NCBI GenBank assembly: GCA_000231825.2
Contig: AFXF02001488.1
Coordinates: 434,001-498,000 of the forward strand
Length of the DNA stretch: 64,000 bases
DNA from: Tetrahymena elliotti 4EA
Lineage: Eukaryota; Ciliophora; Oligohymenophorea; Hymenostomatida; Tetrahymenidae
Reading direction: 5' to 3'
Part shown: positions 49,101 to 61,416 of the stretch, piece after piece
Layout: each line of letters begins with the position of its first letter
Numbering within the stretch: the stretch's first letter is position 1
Program-made: the position numbers and the translations under genes
The notes under the pieces: model-generated
Told to the model about the DNA's origin: nothing
Database searches by the model: none
The model's input: only the letters and a program-made list of their open reading frames with translations

Positions 49101-52100
49101 ATGGGTTAAGGAATTAGCTGTACAGATGAGCGTTCAACTATTGATATGAATTAGCATCATCAATAGCAGTAATAATAGCAATACTAAATACCGGTACCTA
49201 GAGAGAATGAAGATTTATATGTAGAGTCTCAATAAAAGGAATATTAGGAATATAAAAGATACACGACTACAAATTAATTTAATGTTGTGTCATTAAATAC
49301 ATCTTAAATCTCAGCACAAAAAGATGCATATGATTCAAGATCAGAACTTTCAAGAATGCCTTCATAAATATCAATAATGAGCGAATTTAAAAAAATAGAA
49401 ACAGATGATATAAATCCTCTTACAACCTAGTTTTTTAATAGAAATTAAGTAAAAAATCGTCATTAATTAATACTGATTAATTTTCACCATTTAAAATTGA
49501 TTAATATTTCATAAAAGGATATCATTAAACATTTTTGTTTTATAATATATTGAAGGAAAGTGAGTAAAAAGAGCACATTTTTGTAAGTAGAAATTAGTCA
49601 AGAGAAGCCCTATAAGAGATTTATAGCCTTCCATAAAGTACTAATAAATAAATTCAGCGTCCTTCATCAAATTGTAAACTCTCTACTAGAGTTTAGGGTA
49701 GAATATTAAATTTATTTTCTACATCAAACAAACAAAAATTTAAAATTAAATATGAAAATTTTCAGCTGTTTTTTGTTTTAGGCATAAAAGTAATTTGTAT
49801 TAATATAATTTAGAGAAATTATTAGATCAAGAAGATGAACAAAGTATTGCTCTCAATTTTTCTCCATCAAAAAATTGGCTAACAAATACTCAGAAAGAAG
49901 GTAATTATTTCTGTGTTATTTAATATTAATTTAACGAAAGCATTATTTGAATAAAACTAATTAATATTTCAATCAGAAAATTTAAAATATATCTTTCATT
50001 ATTTTTAAAAAAAGCAGTCAATCTTAACAACAATATTAATGATTCTTGTGTTTTAAATGATATCAGCTACTAATATAAAAAATCAAGCAATGAATTAAGT
50101 AATTCAATTTTATTCTTTTTAAGATTCTTACTAATAAAAAAATTATTTTATTATCAAAAGGAAATTCAAATTAATTTTCTTCAGTAAATTCTTTAGGAAA
50201 CAGTAACGATATTGGATTTAGATATTTACAAAGTGGAATTAATTAGCTAACTTATGATTAGCAAGTTAAAGTAAGCTTTGGCTAATCAAAAACTTTTAAT
50301 ACTAGCTACCAAAGTAATTACTACAAAACCTCAACTTTTCAAGGTGTAGAAGATTAAAAAATATCCAAAAGATATGGTTAATCAGGAAAAGAAAATATGA
50401 ACTAACCTGAAATCAAAACTGATGAAAAATCAACCAAGAGATAAGAAATGCTCACAAATTTAGATAAATTTAGAGTAGTCAGCAAACCAATCATTTTAGC
50501 TGAAGAGAATTAGAATGCTTTTAATAAAAATTAAACTGCTTAAAAAGTAAACGATATAATCTTGGATAAAAACACATTTAAAGTGAACAGATAAGAATAA
50601 AAAGAAGATGAATTTGTCAATTTTGTTAAAAATAATAATGCATCTTATCAAAATCGTTCAAAGAGTAACAAAAGAAATGAGATGGCTTTAACTTAAAGAA
50701 ATGTCCCTACAAAATGTTTTAAAGAAGATGCTTTAGTAGATAAAAGAGGTAAATCCAAAAGTCTCAAAAAGAAGTTAACTAAAAAAAAATATTCTTCATC
50801 CTCTGATTCCTCTTCCTCTTCATCATCTTCTCCATCCTTATCATCTCATGATTCCTACTAAAATGCAGATTGCTTGAAAGAAAATATAGTAAAAAAAAGT
50901 AAAAAAGGCCATCATCGCAAATCAAATAAAGAGACTGATAAAAAGAACCATAATATTCTCTCTAAAAAAGCAAGTGAATAATTATCCAACATACCTTTTA
51001 ATGATGATGCGAGCTATTTCTACACAGCTCCTCAATCAAATTATAACACAAACTAAACCAACTAATAGCAGTAAAATTTGAGTGCTAATTAACAATAATT
51101 TTTACTTGAAGAAAGAAACAGTAATAGATCAACAGCAGGTAACTCAACACACCACTAAAGCTCATAAATTACTTAAAATAAGTAATTAAATTCATAATAA
51201 CATATGTGCTAAAACCTGAACTGTCATTAGAATAACCCCCTTTCTCCAAGCAGTTGTTAAGTTTGCTCAAATAATCAAATTATTTCATCAAGAATTAATA
51301 ATTTTCAATAGCTTCCTCATGCTTGCTAGAATAAATATAACAGCCCAACGTAAATTTTTTTAGCCTTTTTATATAAACTCATTTATTTATTTTTTTATAA
51401 ATAATTTAAAAAGTGATGTAAATAACTTTATTAATCGTAACCAGTCAAATGTATCAGTTTGCTAAAACAACAATAGCTTAAACATGGGAATCCAAATTTC
51501 TTAACAATAAAATTAATTTGGTTTATTTGGTATTCCTAATCCATAGAATTAAATATAAACCTAATTAAGTTCATAGATATAATAAATCTAATAACAATTA
51601 ATTTAGCAGTAATTAGCTCTTGTATAAACTTAGTAAAACCACTAAACTTAAATCTAGAATATTTTGCTTTAACAATAATAGTAATAACACTAACATCAAG
51701 CCATCTAGCTTATGCCTCAACCATTTAATATGCTATATACATAGCCAAACTCTCCTTATATGTAATAGCATATTGCATAATCTCACATTATAGGCAATTT
51801 CAATAACTAGCTTCTTGGCACACCTTTAGATAACAAATAGAATCCCCCTATTTTAGGAAATTATTACCATAATTCCTAGGTTTTATTACCTTAATCAGCT
51901 TATCAAAATAAATTAAGTACCCCTATGAATCTTAATAGTTAAGAATAAATTACAGACTACTAAAACGTTGATAAAAATAATCCAAATACCTTAAGTTAAG
52001 CAGTAAACTCTGTATATCCTGGTGTCTAATCATAACAACAATAATAATATATTATTCATCCTAGCTTAGGTAACTAAAATCAACCAATTATAATTAATAA

Positions 52101-53634
52101 CAACTTAGCTTCACCATCTAAGGTACCTTTTTTTCTTTTAATTTTCTATTTTTTTAAAGAAATTTAATAAAAAAAAAGCACAAAAATAAAAATAATTTTG
52201 AGATTAATGCCAGAAAAAATATGGATTTCAGCCATGAAATTTTAGATGACAAGTTAAAGAATATGTAAAGTCTTTCTTTCAACATAAATAGTTCTAATAT
52301 CAGCAATGAAGTAAAGAATGGTAATTAATTAACATTAATAAAATTATCTGAAAAATATTTTCACTTAAAAGTTTTTTTAATATTTTATTTAATTTATTAA
52401 AAAGATTAAAATGAGAATGATGATTTTGATATTCTTGATGCTAACGATGAGGATTTTGATGAAATTTAAAATGTGAAAAATGATAAATATTGTTAAGATA
52501 AAACAAATGCTAATAAACCTCTTTCTATGCAGACTAGAGGTAATCTGAATTCAAACACATAAAGAAGCAATTTCAGATCTCATACTTAAGAAAAAGAGAC
52601 ATTTAACTTTAGAAATAATAAATAAAACAAGAACTAATCTATGATGAATTAGAATGTAGCATATTTTAATTTTTCTTCTCTTAAAATAATTCTATTTATT
52701 AAAATTAGTTTGACACAATGATAAGAAACACTAATATAGACTCATTTGATAAAAATGATAAATCAAATGCTAATTAACAAACATTTGAAAAGCTTGAAAT
52801 AGATTTCTCTACTTAACCTTAATCAAAAGAATAGTAAAAGAGCTTAGCTGAAATCTTTTAAGAAAAAAGAAAAAAGCTTGCTTAAAAGATGGATGGATAG
52901 AAAAGGGCTTTCAGTACATCAAAGGTTGAAGAAAAAGTAGTAACTGAAAATAAAGAAAACTATCATATTCCAGCAATTGAAGAAATTTCATCAATAGGAA
53001 ATCAACTAACAGGATAAAAAGATATCAAAGGAAAAAGAAGTAAAGAAGATATGATTAAATTACGTTAAGAGATGAAGGAGTATGGAAACAGAGTCAATCC
53101 CAAATTAAAAGCTAAAGCTCAATAAAGAGTTTAAGCAGAGCAAGATCAATTAAATTTAGAGTAATTAAATGGAACTTCAAGAATGAAATCTCCAAATTAC
53201 TCTAAGAAAAGAGAGGAGCTTATGATCAGATTAGCTCAAGGAGTCAAACCCAAGGTAAATTTTTATTGAAAAATATAGTGAAATAATTTAATTTAAAATA
53301 AAAGATATCAGAAAAAGAAATGTATGCACTTACAAAAAAGAACTATGAAAATCTTCCAGAAGTAAAGAAAAAAAGACAAGAACAAGAAAAATAAATAAAC
53401 AAACAAGAATTGTTGAAAATAAAATAAGAAAAACTTAAAGAGCTAGATGAAGTAAAAATTATTCAAACTAATATTTCTTGGTATATGTAATATTTTCTAT
53501 TTTAATCCCAACAGAAAAGAAGAAGTAAATTCAAATTAAAAGGGAGTGTCAGTAATCTTAACATAACTAAATAATTCACAAATAATAATCAGAGTAGCAT
53601 AAATAATTCTAGTTCAGCTCAACTTATTCTTTGA
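49101..53634 (+). CDS. Orphan Gln-rich protein with dual-acylation N terminus
   Basis: Ten exons: 49101-49448, 49572-49690, 49782-49900, 50018-50098, 50161-51349, 51414-52122, 52179-52320, 52405-52655, 52709-53254 and 53305-53634, closing to 1277 residues. Exon 2 limits are the least certain (donor GTTTAG). I do not recognise the protein. It begins MGQGISC, the classic Gly2 myristoylation plus Cys palmitoylation arrangement, so it is probably attached to a membrane. A poly-Gln run follows (codons CAA, TAG, CAG, TAA). Mid-protein there is a Ser/Asp tract (about 50793-50860) between Lys-rich stretches, then ~300 residues of Gln/Asn/Pro-rich sequence, an acidic segment (ENDDFDILDANDEDFDEI), and a C-terminal ~250-residue Lys/Glu-rich region likely to form coiled coil (LRQEMKEYGNRVNPKLKAKA). 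Probably a membrane-linked scaffold; no function assigned. Confidence 0.75.
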
Positions 53635-54654
53635 ACTTTTTCAAATTTTTTTAACCTGAGCTTTAATAATATACTTTTATTTATGAGTTAAAATGGCATT
53701 TAAAGTCATACTTAATAAATTTAAATTTCATAATAAACTGAAAAAATAAATAAATAAACTGAACTTCAGATTGATAAGAATATAATTAATTTACTTTAAA
53801 ATTTAACTAATGCAATATATAAATCTAATACATGTTTTGCCTATTTGAAAAATTATTTATTATTCTATTTTTACTTTCAAAACAATTCTCTTAATGTTTA
53901 AAATACTACAAGTAAAAAGCCTAAAGTTAATATTTAAATCTTCTCTAAAATAAAAAATCAAAATTAATATAAAAAAATGTTTAAGAAATATTAATCTAAT
54001 TCATAAGAGGAAGAAATTAATAGATCAATCAATTTGAAGAAATAAATATTATTCAAATTTAAATTTTAACATAAAAAAATAAATAAAACTACAAAATATG
54101 TTTTTTGTAAATAGATTTTTAAAGAAGTAATAAACATTTGAATGACACATGCTTTAATTATTATTTGAGAAAAAAATCTAAATAAATTTATATTTATTTA
54201 AAATAGAAAAAATATTTTAATTATTTTTTTTTAGTGACAAAGTTTCTAATAAAAATTAAAAATGATTGTAAAATATTAAATGTCCTATTTCCACCAAAAA
54301 AAATTATTCAAATTAACACCTCATTAGGGGTAAAAACGAATTTTTTGAGAGGTAATTTAAAAATTTTTGAAAAAATTGAAAAATATGAGAGTGATTTAAT
54401 TTTCTTGCACTTGAAAGCAAATTAAAATTAATACTATTATTTGAAATATAAAGACTATGTTTTTAAAATAATTGAAATATGTTAGTTCTAATTATGGTTG
54501 TTGTTGTTTTATTATTTGGAAGTAGTAAATATAGAGTTCAGAAATAAAATATTATTGTTATTAATTTGTTTATTCATTTATATATTCAGTTGTTCAATCA
54601 ATAAATTTGTCAGTTAATCATTTGGTAGTCTGCTTGTTTAATTGATTGATAGAG
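53635..54654. other. Convergent AT-rich intergenic region
   Basis: 1 kb between the 3' ends of two convergent genes. A plus-strand frame at 54234-54425 is short and low-complexity and is not called. Nothing else seen. Confidence 0.45.
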
Positions 54655-55908
54655 TCAGAAGATTTCTTAAATTTCGAAGATATGAGCATCAAATGCTTCT
54701 TCGTAATATTAAATTAGTAATTCCGGGTGCGTTTAGCGAATTTCTACTGTTTGAACATATTTTATTTAAAGTTATGGTGCATTTTCTATATATACAGAAA
54801 CTTTTGCTAATTTTGTGGAGGAATTCTTCATCTTTACCACTTCAAGAACTTTAACAATTTGCTAGAGGTTTTCTTTTCCATAATTTTAACTTTAGTAATT
54901 GAAAGAATTCTAAGGAGACCTAAATGTCAATTTTTTAGAAATGTTTTCTTAGACAGTAGAATGCTAAATTTCTTTTATCATAATATCAATATTTTCTTAT
55001 TAAGACCCAATAAAATCTTGCTATGTATCAAATAACCTTTTCTTAATTGAGCTAAATGGCGTTTGGCTTAGTCCAAGTAAGTTCTCTTTTTTTTGATTAT
55101 GATTCTTCTACAAAATCGGAGTGTTTTAGACATTCTTTATGATATTTGATTCTAATTGCTGCAAAGGTGACCTTTTGCTATACTAATTTTGATATTAGTA
55201 GTTAGTTTTTTAGGGCTTTTTTTATTATATATTTGAGTGATCGCTGGTATAAATAATTGACTATTAATATTTCTCGATACCACTGTTAATTTCTACTTCT
55301 GGTGAAGAAGATTGATGAGGAATTATTTTATTTTCAGAAGAAAGTAAATCTATGTAATTTTATTAATTTTTCAACTCAAAATTTTCCCTACTTTAATCTA
55401 AATTTTTATTGTCTGTGAGTAAAACCATAGAAGCATAAACTTGATCTCTACTGCTCTTATCTTCATCGCTAACTGTTTCATAACTATGAATAGAGCAGTA
55501 TTAGTTTTAAGCAGGATTAATCAAAGATGTTGACATATTTTTTTGATGATGATTATTATTATTCTTTTTCATATTTTTACTTTTTTCATATGCTGAACAA
55601 TTTTACTCATTTTCTTAGGTTAAAAATGGTATCTGCTAAGCTCTTAAAATGTTTCCGTTATTATGGGAGTGAGTTAGTATAATAACAGAAGACTGATTGG
55701 ATTTGTCACTAGGAGTATTCCACTAAGATGTCGTTAGTGATTTTTGATTTATCTTAGAAGATCTTTAATTCTTAATATTTTTAGAGAGTTATTTTGAATG
55801 ACTTTGTTTTTATTTGTGTATCTGCTTAAGCTTTTCACTACTCCTTATCAAATATCTTTAATTTCCTTTTGATTTCGCAAACACAGAATCTTACTCGTTG
55901 AGTTTCAT
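54655..55908 (-). CDS. Orphan protein with disordered N terminus
   Basis: Single exon, 417 codons, ATG at 55908, TGA at 54655. Not recognised. The first ~340 residues are rich in Asn, Ser, Lys and Gln, with scattered S/T-P sites (WNTPSDKS, KRSPLQ, NTPILQ, FRSPQ) suggesting proline-directed phosphorylation. The last ~70 residues look folded: VKVLEVVKMKNSSTKLAKVS, VSVYIENAPQLQIKYVQTVE, HPELLIQYYEEAFDAHIFEI. That tail might be a small beta/alpha interaction domain. A run of Asn/His (KNNNNHHQKN) interrupts the middle. No targeting signal or membrane span. Confidence 0.75.
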
Positions 55909-57412
55909 CTTAAATCCAAACAAAATAATAATATTTATTATTTAATATTTTCATTAACTTTTTTTATCTTAATTCTGCATTTTAAATTTTAAATTTTCAA
56001 ACGGATTAGTGATTAGCGCCAACAAATATCTGTCTATATATCAGTTTCTAGGTCTTTTTTAATACTTATTTTTAACCTAAACATTTAATAATTATAAAGA
56101 CACTCTTCACCGTCAGTCATATCATTTTATCAATTCAATACTATTTAAATTCTTCATTTCATTAGATTAGTGAATACAAATTTTATTTCTAATATTTTAA
56201 TTCTAAAATTACTAAATTTATTTAACACTTTTATGTAAAAAAATTGTTAAAAATATAGAAATAACTACCTATTTTTAAGTTATTACAAAACAAGTAAAAA
56301 CTTTCTTTAAGACTTTTATTATAAAAGTTAAGTAAGCATAAAAAAACTCATCATTATTTAAAAATAAAATAAATTATTGAATATCTTATATAAGACTGAA
56401 AACCTAAACAAAAAAAGATTATTTTTAATTTAATTGTAGACCTGTTGAAACTTTTAATAAATTTGTGTAAATTTATAAGATATTTTTACAAGTTCGACCT
56501 TACTTTTAAAGGTGTATTTTTCTCCTTTTTAAAAATTAAATTACTAACTTATAATAAATATAAACATTTTTTTAATAATTATTCCACAGTTTTTACAAGG
56601 ATAAATAAAACTAAATCCAAGAATGTGCTCTAAATTATTAAGTTAGATTATTTCTTTGAATATAATTTAAAGGGTTTATTAATTATTTCTAAATTTATTC
56701 AAATTAATAAATATTATGTTTCAGATGAAATTTAGGGTTTCTAAAGATAGTTTTGCTAAACATTAATAAAAACTAATATAATATTTGAGCTCATCAAAAC
56801 AAGAATTTTCATAGATATATAAAGAAAATTGATCAAATATAATTATTTAAAATCAAATTATTTATCTTCTAATCACTCAATTAAATTTTATTAATTTAAA
56901 TCAATTTATTTATTAATATTATTTATAAATTAGGGGCATTTTTTACTAAAATGATTACTAAACACATTTAAAGAAAGAACATTTGTGTAATTATTTTAAA
57001 TTTATTTTGGATGAAAAAATATATAATTTAATTTTGATTTTTTTCGAATCATACATAATAAAGCAGTGATTAAATAATAAAAAAATTATAAGATCTATTA
57101 AAATACTTTTGAAAAAAAATTTTTTTTAATTTTAAAAATTTTAAACATTGTATTTTTTTTAGATGATTTTTTATTTATTAATGCAAAGTTTCCAGCTTGA
57201 AATTTAAATAAAAACTTATGAATTTTTTCTAAAATCTTTAATTTAAAATATCTTTATCAACTAAAATAAGTAATTAACAAATAATTTATTGGTAGATTTG
57301 CTTTCTCAATAATTAAAAACTTATTTCTATTTTTTGAAGTTTCTTATTACTAAAATTTGAATTAAATTCACTTAGTAATTAGTATTAATTTGTAAATTTG
57401 ATATTTGTTGCA
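55909..57412. other. Divergent AT-rich intergenic region
   Basis: 1.5 kb between two genes transcribed away from each other; should contain both promoters. A short plus-strand frame at 56445-56633 is low-complexity and not called. Nothing else recognised. Confidence 0.45.
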
Positions 57413-60400
57413 ATGTCCCAAAGTAATTCAACAGTTGTAGTGAAAACATTTTAGCCATCCTAAAAGGAAGAAAAATTAAAAAGTAAATTGTATGCAAATG
57501 CAGGATTTACATAAAAAAGATAAGCTCAGTAGACTATTGTTAATAAGCCTGCACGCTCATCTTCTCAAGCAAATACTTAGAATTAATAAAATATAAATCA
57601 AAATTAGCAAGCCTAGTTGAATTCATAGCAAGTTTAGCAAAATGCATCAAATCCTTCCTAATTTTAATAAATTTATAATTAAATTCCTGACTAAAAAGTA
57701 GACTAGTTCCTGAAATAAATGGAGAATGAATTGAATAATTTAAATAAAAGTAAATTACTAAGTTTTTTTTGCTCATTTTAATTGATTTAAATTTGTAAAA
57801 TTAGAGTAAGTATCGATAGGGATGTTAAACTCCTAAGCATAGATTTTAAAGGAGCAGAATGAAATTTTAAATGAAAATTAAAAATAACTAAATGTTCTTA
57901 TGCAATAGCTTTAAAATGATGACAAACTTACAAAGCAGTAAATTGCATTTTTTTTACAAAAATTTTGAATTTTAAATAATTATTTTTTTAATGCTCTCAA
58001 AAGAAAAAATGAATTGATTCAGTAAAATAAGTTAGAATTACAGAAGTTATTGGCTCCAATAAATGAATAAATTTAAGAAATAAAAATGATCTATGAATAG
58101 ACAAAGAAGAGTTAGAAAGAAATATCATTCTAAATGGATAAATCTCCTGCTTTTTCTGCAAATTTACAACAGAATCCTCAACTGAATTAAAACCTTCAAG
58201 ATTTTTAAAAAGCTAACTCTTCTTTGAAAAATAAATTAGAAATTACATAATAAAACTTAAATGGGTTTCTTCCTGAAAATATGGGAGCTTTTGCTAATAT
58301 GACAAACTTTAATATAGATTTATACACTAAAACAATAAATAATTTAAAAAACTAGATTTTAGAATTATAGAGAGATGCTCAAAAAGCAGAGTTTGAATTA
58401 GAAGAAAGACAAGAAAAGCTAAATAGATTACCAAAATAATAAGAAATACTAATTCCCATTCAAGAAAACCTTTAGGCTTAAGTGGAAAACATAGATTTTG
58501 TTTCTTCTTGTTAAATAGTTAATAATAAGGTAATTTAAAATGGTTTTTTTACTTATTTAAAATCTTATTTTATCCATAAAAGTTAGGAGGAGAATTCGAT
58601 TATGAGTTATATAATGAATCTTTAGGTGAGTTATAGTCTGATTTTGAATAACTTTGGAGAGAGTATTAATAAGAGTTATCTATTCACAGTGTTCACATTC
58701 CAAAAATAAATATAACTTAGTAAGAAATTAATGAACTTTCTTACAAGATGCCAAGTGTCTTAGATGATATAAAGATAAAGCTTGGCTTGGATCCTACAAA
58801 ACCTATGAAGAATCCAAATCTAAGAATAAGATAAAGAGATTAATAGCAAAATTACATTGATATGGCAAAGTAAGATCCAGATCCAGTCACTAATTATGCA
58901 AAAAATCAAACTCTAAAACCTAAGAATTTAGAAATCTTAAAATCAGAGCCTATTCCATGCCCAAGAGAAGTTAAATATGAAAAGCTAGAATAACCTCAAA
59001 AGATTTAATATGATACTTTATTAGTGAATAAATAATAGCAACAACAAGTTTAATAACAAAGTCAAAAAAGTAATTAAGGTAATATTACTGAGATTTCTAA
59101 ACCTGCTCCTTATGCTAAAATCACTGCTCCAATTCCACAGTAGCAGGCTCCTAACTAATCTTTCCATAATAAATCTTAAACTACTGATAATAGACGTTAG
59201 TAATCAGGAGGAAGTTTTTAAAGTAAGCCATAAGGATACCACTAAAAAAATTCAAGTAAATCTTTTATTGTAAAAGATATGGATTAAGAACTTTAGGAAT
59301 ATGATGAGATAGATGAAGGATATGAGAGATATCTTAAAATTTAAATGGATGATAAGATTACTTAAAATCTCATTAACTCATATGGAGATAATAAGAACTA
59401 AATGACCTTTTAAAAGAAGTAGGTTCCTGTGAATATAGAAGATCAAGATGAGTAAGGAGATAAAGTTTAAATTTCTTTAAATAAAAATAAATTTATGCAA
59501 TAACCAATAGACAAAGATACATTAAAAGATATATTCCTATAAGTTCTTTAAGAAAATAAGGAGTAAATCTTTGGTAGTCTTTTTTAAAAAAATTAGAATG
59601 AATAAGACTAAAATAATTAAAATGATTAAAATTAAAGAGTATAGCTAAGCGAATTAATAGAAAGGAAAGGTAGTTCTTACTTATTCAATTTAATATTTTT
59701 AATTTCATCATTTTTATTATAAACTTAGGTTCATTAACACCTCCAAAAAACAATTCTTTTGTCAATCAAATTACTCAAATCCCCTCACAATAATAATTAA
59801 AAATTTAGTAATAAATACCATAATTACAAAATTAGAGCTAGTAATAGTAACCTGGTAGATCGGGCATGCAGGGAAATTTTTAGGAGTATGAACAAAATTT
59901 TAATATTTAATAATAATCTTAGGACTTGGCAATGAATTTTTTAAATGTAATTAATTCAACTCTAGCTTCTGTTAACTAAGCAGTCAGCAAGGCATAAAAT
60001 ATAAACTTAAATAAAAAAAATAATGGTAAATTATTTTCTTTAATTTTTATTCTTTGAAAATAATTTTTATATTCTTAAAAGCACTTGATTTTGAGGAAGT
60101 TTCTGAGGGTAGTTTAGAAGACGATAGTATGGAAGCTGGAGTGTATAACCTATCTAAAAAACCTCCTAATTAATACCAATTTAACAAATAAGGGGAAGTC
60201 AACACATAAAACTTTAGTAGATAAATGCAGTAGCCTTTTGGAATGACTTTAAATCCCTTTTAATAATAACAATAAATGATGATGATGGGAGGAGGAGCTA
60301 ACATGCCTTAGCCTATTTATCCAGGAATGATGATGCCAGCAACATGGATGATGCCTCCTCCTATGATTCCAAACACTATGCAGTATAATAATATGCCAAA

Positions 60401-60851
60401 CAATTAAAAGTTTGACTAATAAATAGATGATAAGAAAATTAACTTAAATGATTACTATAGAGAATTCTAATTAAGTGATACTGAAACAGTTGTGAATTAA
60501 AGTAGTATAAGTATGAGCCAAATGGACTCTAAAAGCAATAGATCCTATGCAGATTCTATATTTTAAAGCTAAGATCACTCTAGAAGTGAAGGTTAAGTTT
60601 CTGTACCAGGAAGAAAATCTATAAGCAACATAAAAGTTCAAAATGAATATTACCCTCCTAATAAATCTACTATTAGCTAAGGAGAGCTATCCCAAAGCCA
60701 TGAAATTTCTTAAGACTATAGTAGAAGAAGAAGTGTTGATAAAAGGCCCTAACAAAATAATAAATATAACTATTAAAATCCAAGTAATAAATATGTAGGA
60801 GATGACATATGGAAGGATATTTCTGATGAATAAAGTGAAGGATAAATTTGA
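57413..60851 (+). CDS. Orphan coiled-coil, Gln/Met-rich protein
   Basis: Six exons: 57413-57749, 57805-57937, 58004-58529, 58583-59669, 59729-60025 and 60082-60851, all GT...AG, closing to 1049 residues. Not recognised. Order of features: basic, Gln-rich N terminus (residues 1-100); a coiled-coil-like stretch (about 110-330; LKEQNEILNENQKQLNVLMQ, ELQRDAQKAEFELEERQEKL); a more conserved-looking acidic segment (GELQSDFEQLWREYQQEL) followed by VHIPKINITQQEINELSYKM and a proline-containing linker; Gln-rich disordered sequence; then a striking Met/Pro/Gly/Gln-rich patch (about 60260-60400) and an Arg/Ser-containing tail (DYSRRRSVDKRP) ending DEQSEGQI. Coiled coil plus disorder suggests a cytoskeletal or organelle scaffold. 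Function not assigned. Confidence 0.78.
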
Positions 60852-61416
60852 TTTTATCTTATATAAAGCTCATTATTATTTTTATGATAAACAATATTTA
60901 TAACCTAAGTATAAATTAAAAGAAATTATTTTATTTATTTATTGCAATTTATTCGATGTGTTAAAAAATTAAAATATTCTAAGCAATTATTGTTACAACT
61001 TTATAAATTACTTTATTTTTAAGCTTTTGAACAAATCTATCTATTTTTTAAATTTATTCTATTCTGGAGCGGTTGAAGTTTATATGAAGATTGTTGAATC
61101 AAGTTATAAATAAGTTTAATAATATATTTTTAATTCTTTTTATCGGTTAAATTTTATTAAAAATCTAATTAATATTTTAGCAAATATCTTTAATGCTTAA
61201 CAATATTTTCTAATAAATAAGATATTTTTACAAAAAGTTAGTAGAATTAGCTTTTTTGTGAAATAATTCTTATCAAAAGTTTTTTAATTAATAAGATTGA
61301 TAGTAAAAAAAGCTAGTTATAATTAATAAAATATAGTTACTATATTAGTCTATTAAAGTATTTGATTCATAGTTTTATAAATAGCTAAGGGCTTTCAATA
61401 TTCTTTTTCTTAAACA
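60852..61416. other. AT-rich intergenic region
   Basis: 565 bp between two plus-strand genes. Nothing recognised. Confidence 0.45.

Noticed and set aside
53485..53515. Possible 34-nt intron (GTATATG...CAACAG) near the end of the acylated orphan
   Set aside because: Splicing would create an immediate TGA; read-through keeps a sensible frame to 53634.
54234..54854. Two short plus-strand frames near the 3' end of the 54.7-kb orphan
   Set aside because: The first is low-complexity; the second is antisense to the supported minus-strand gene.
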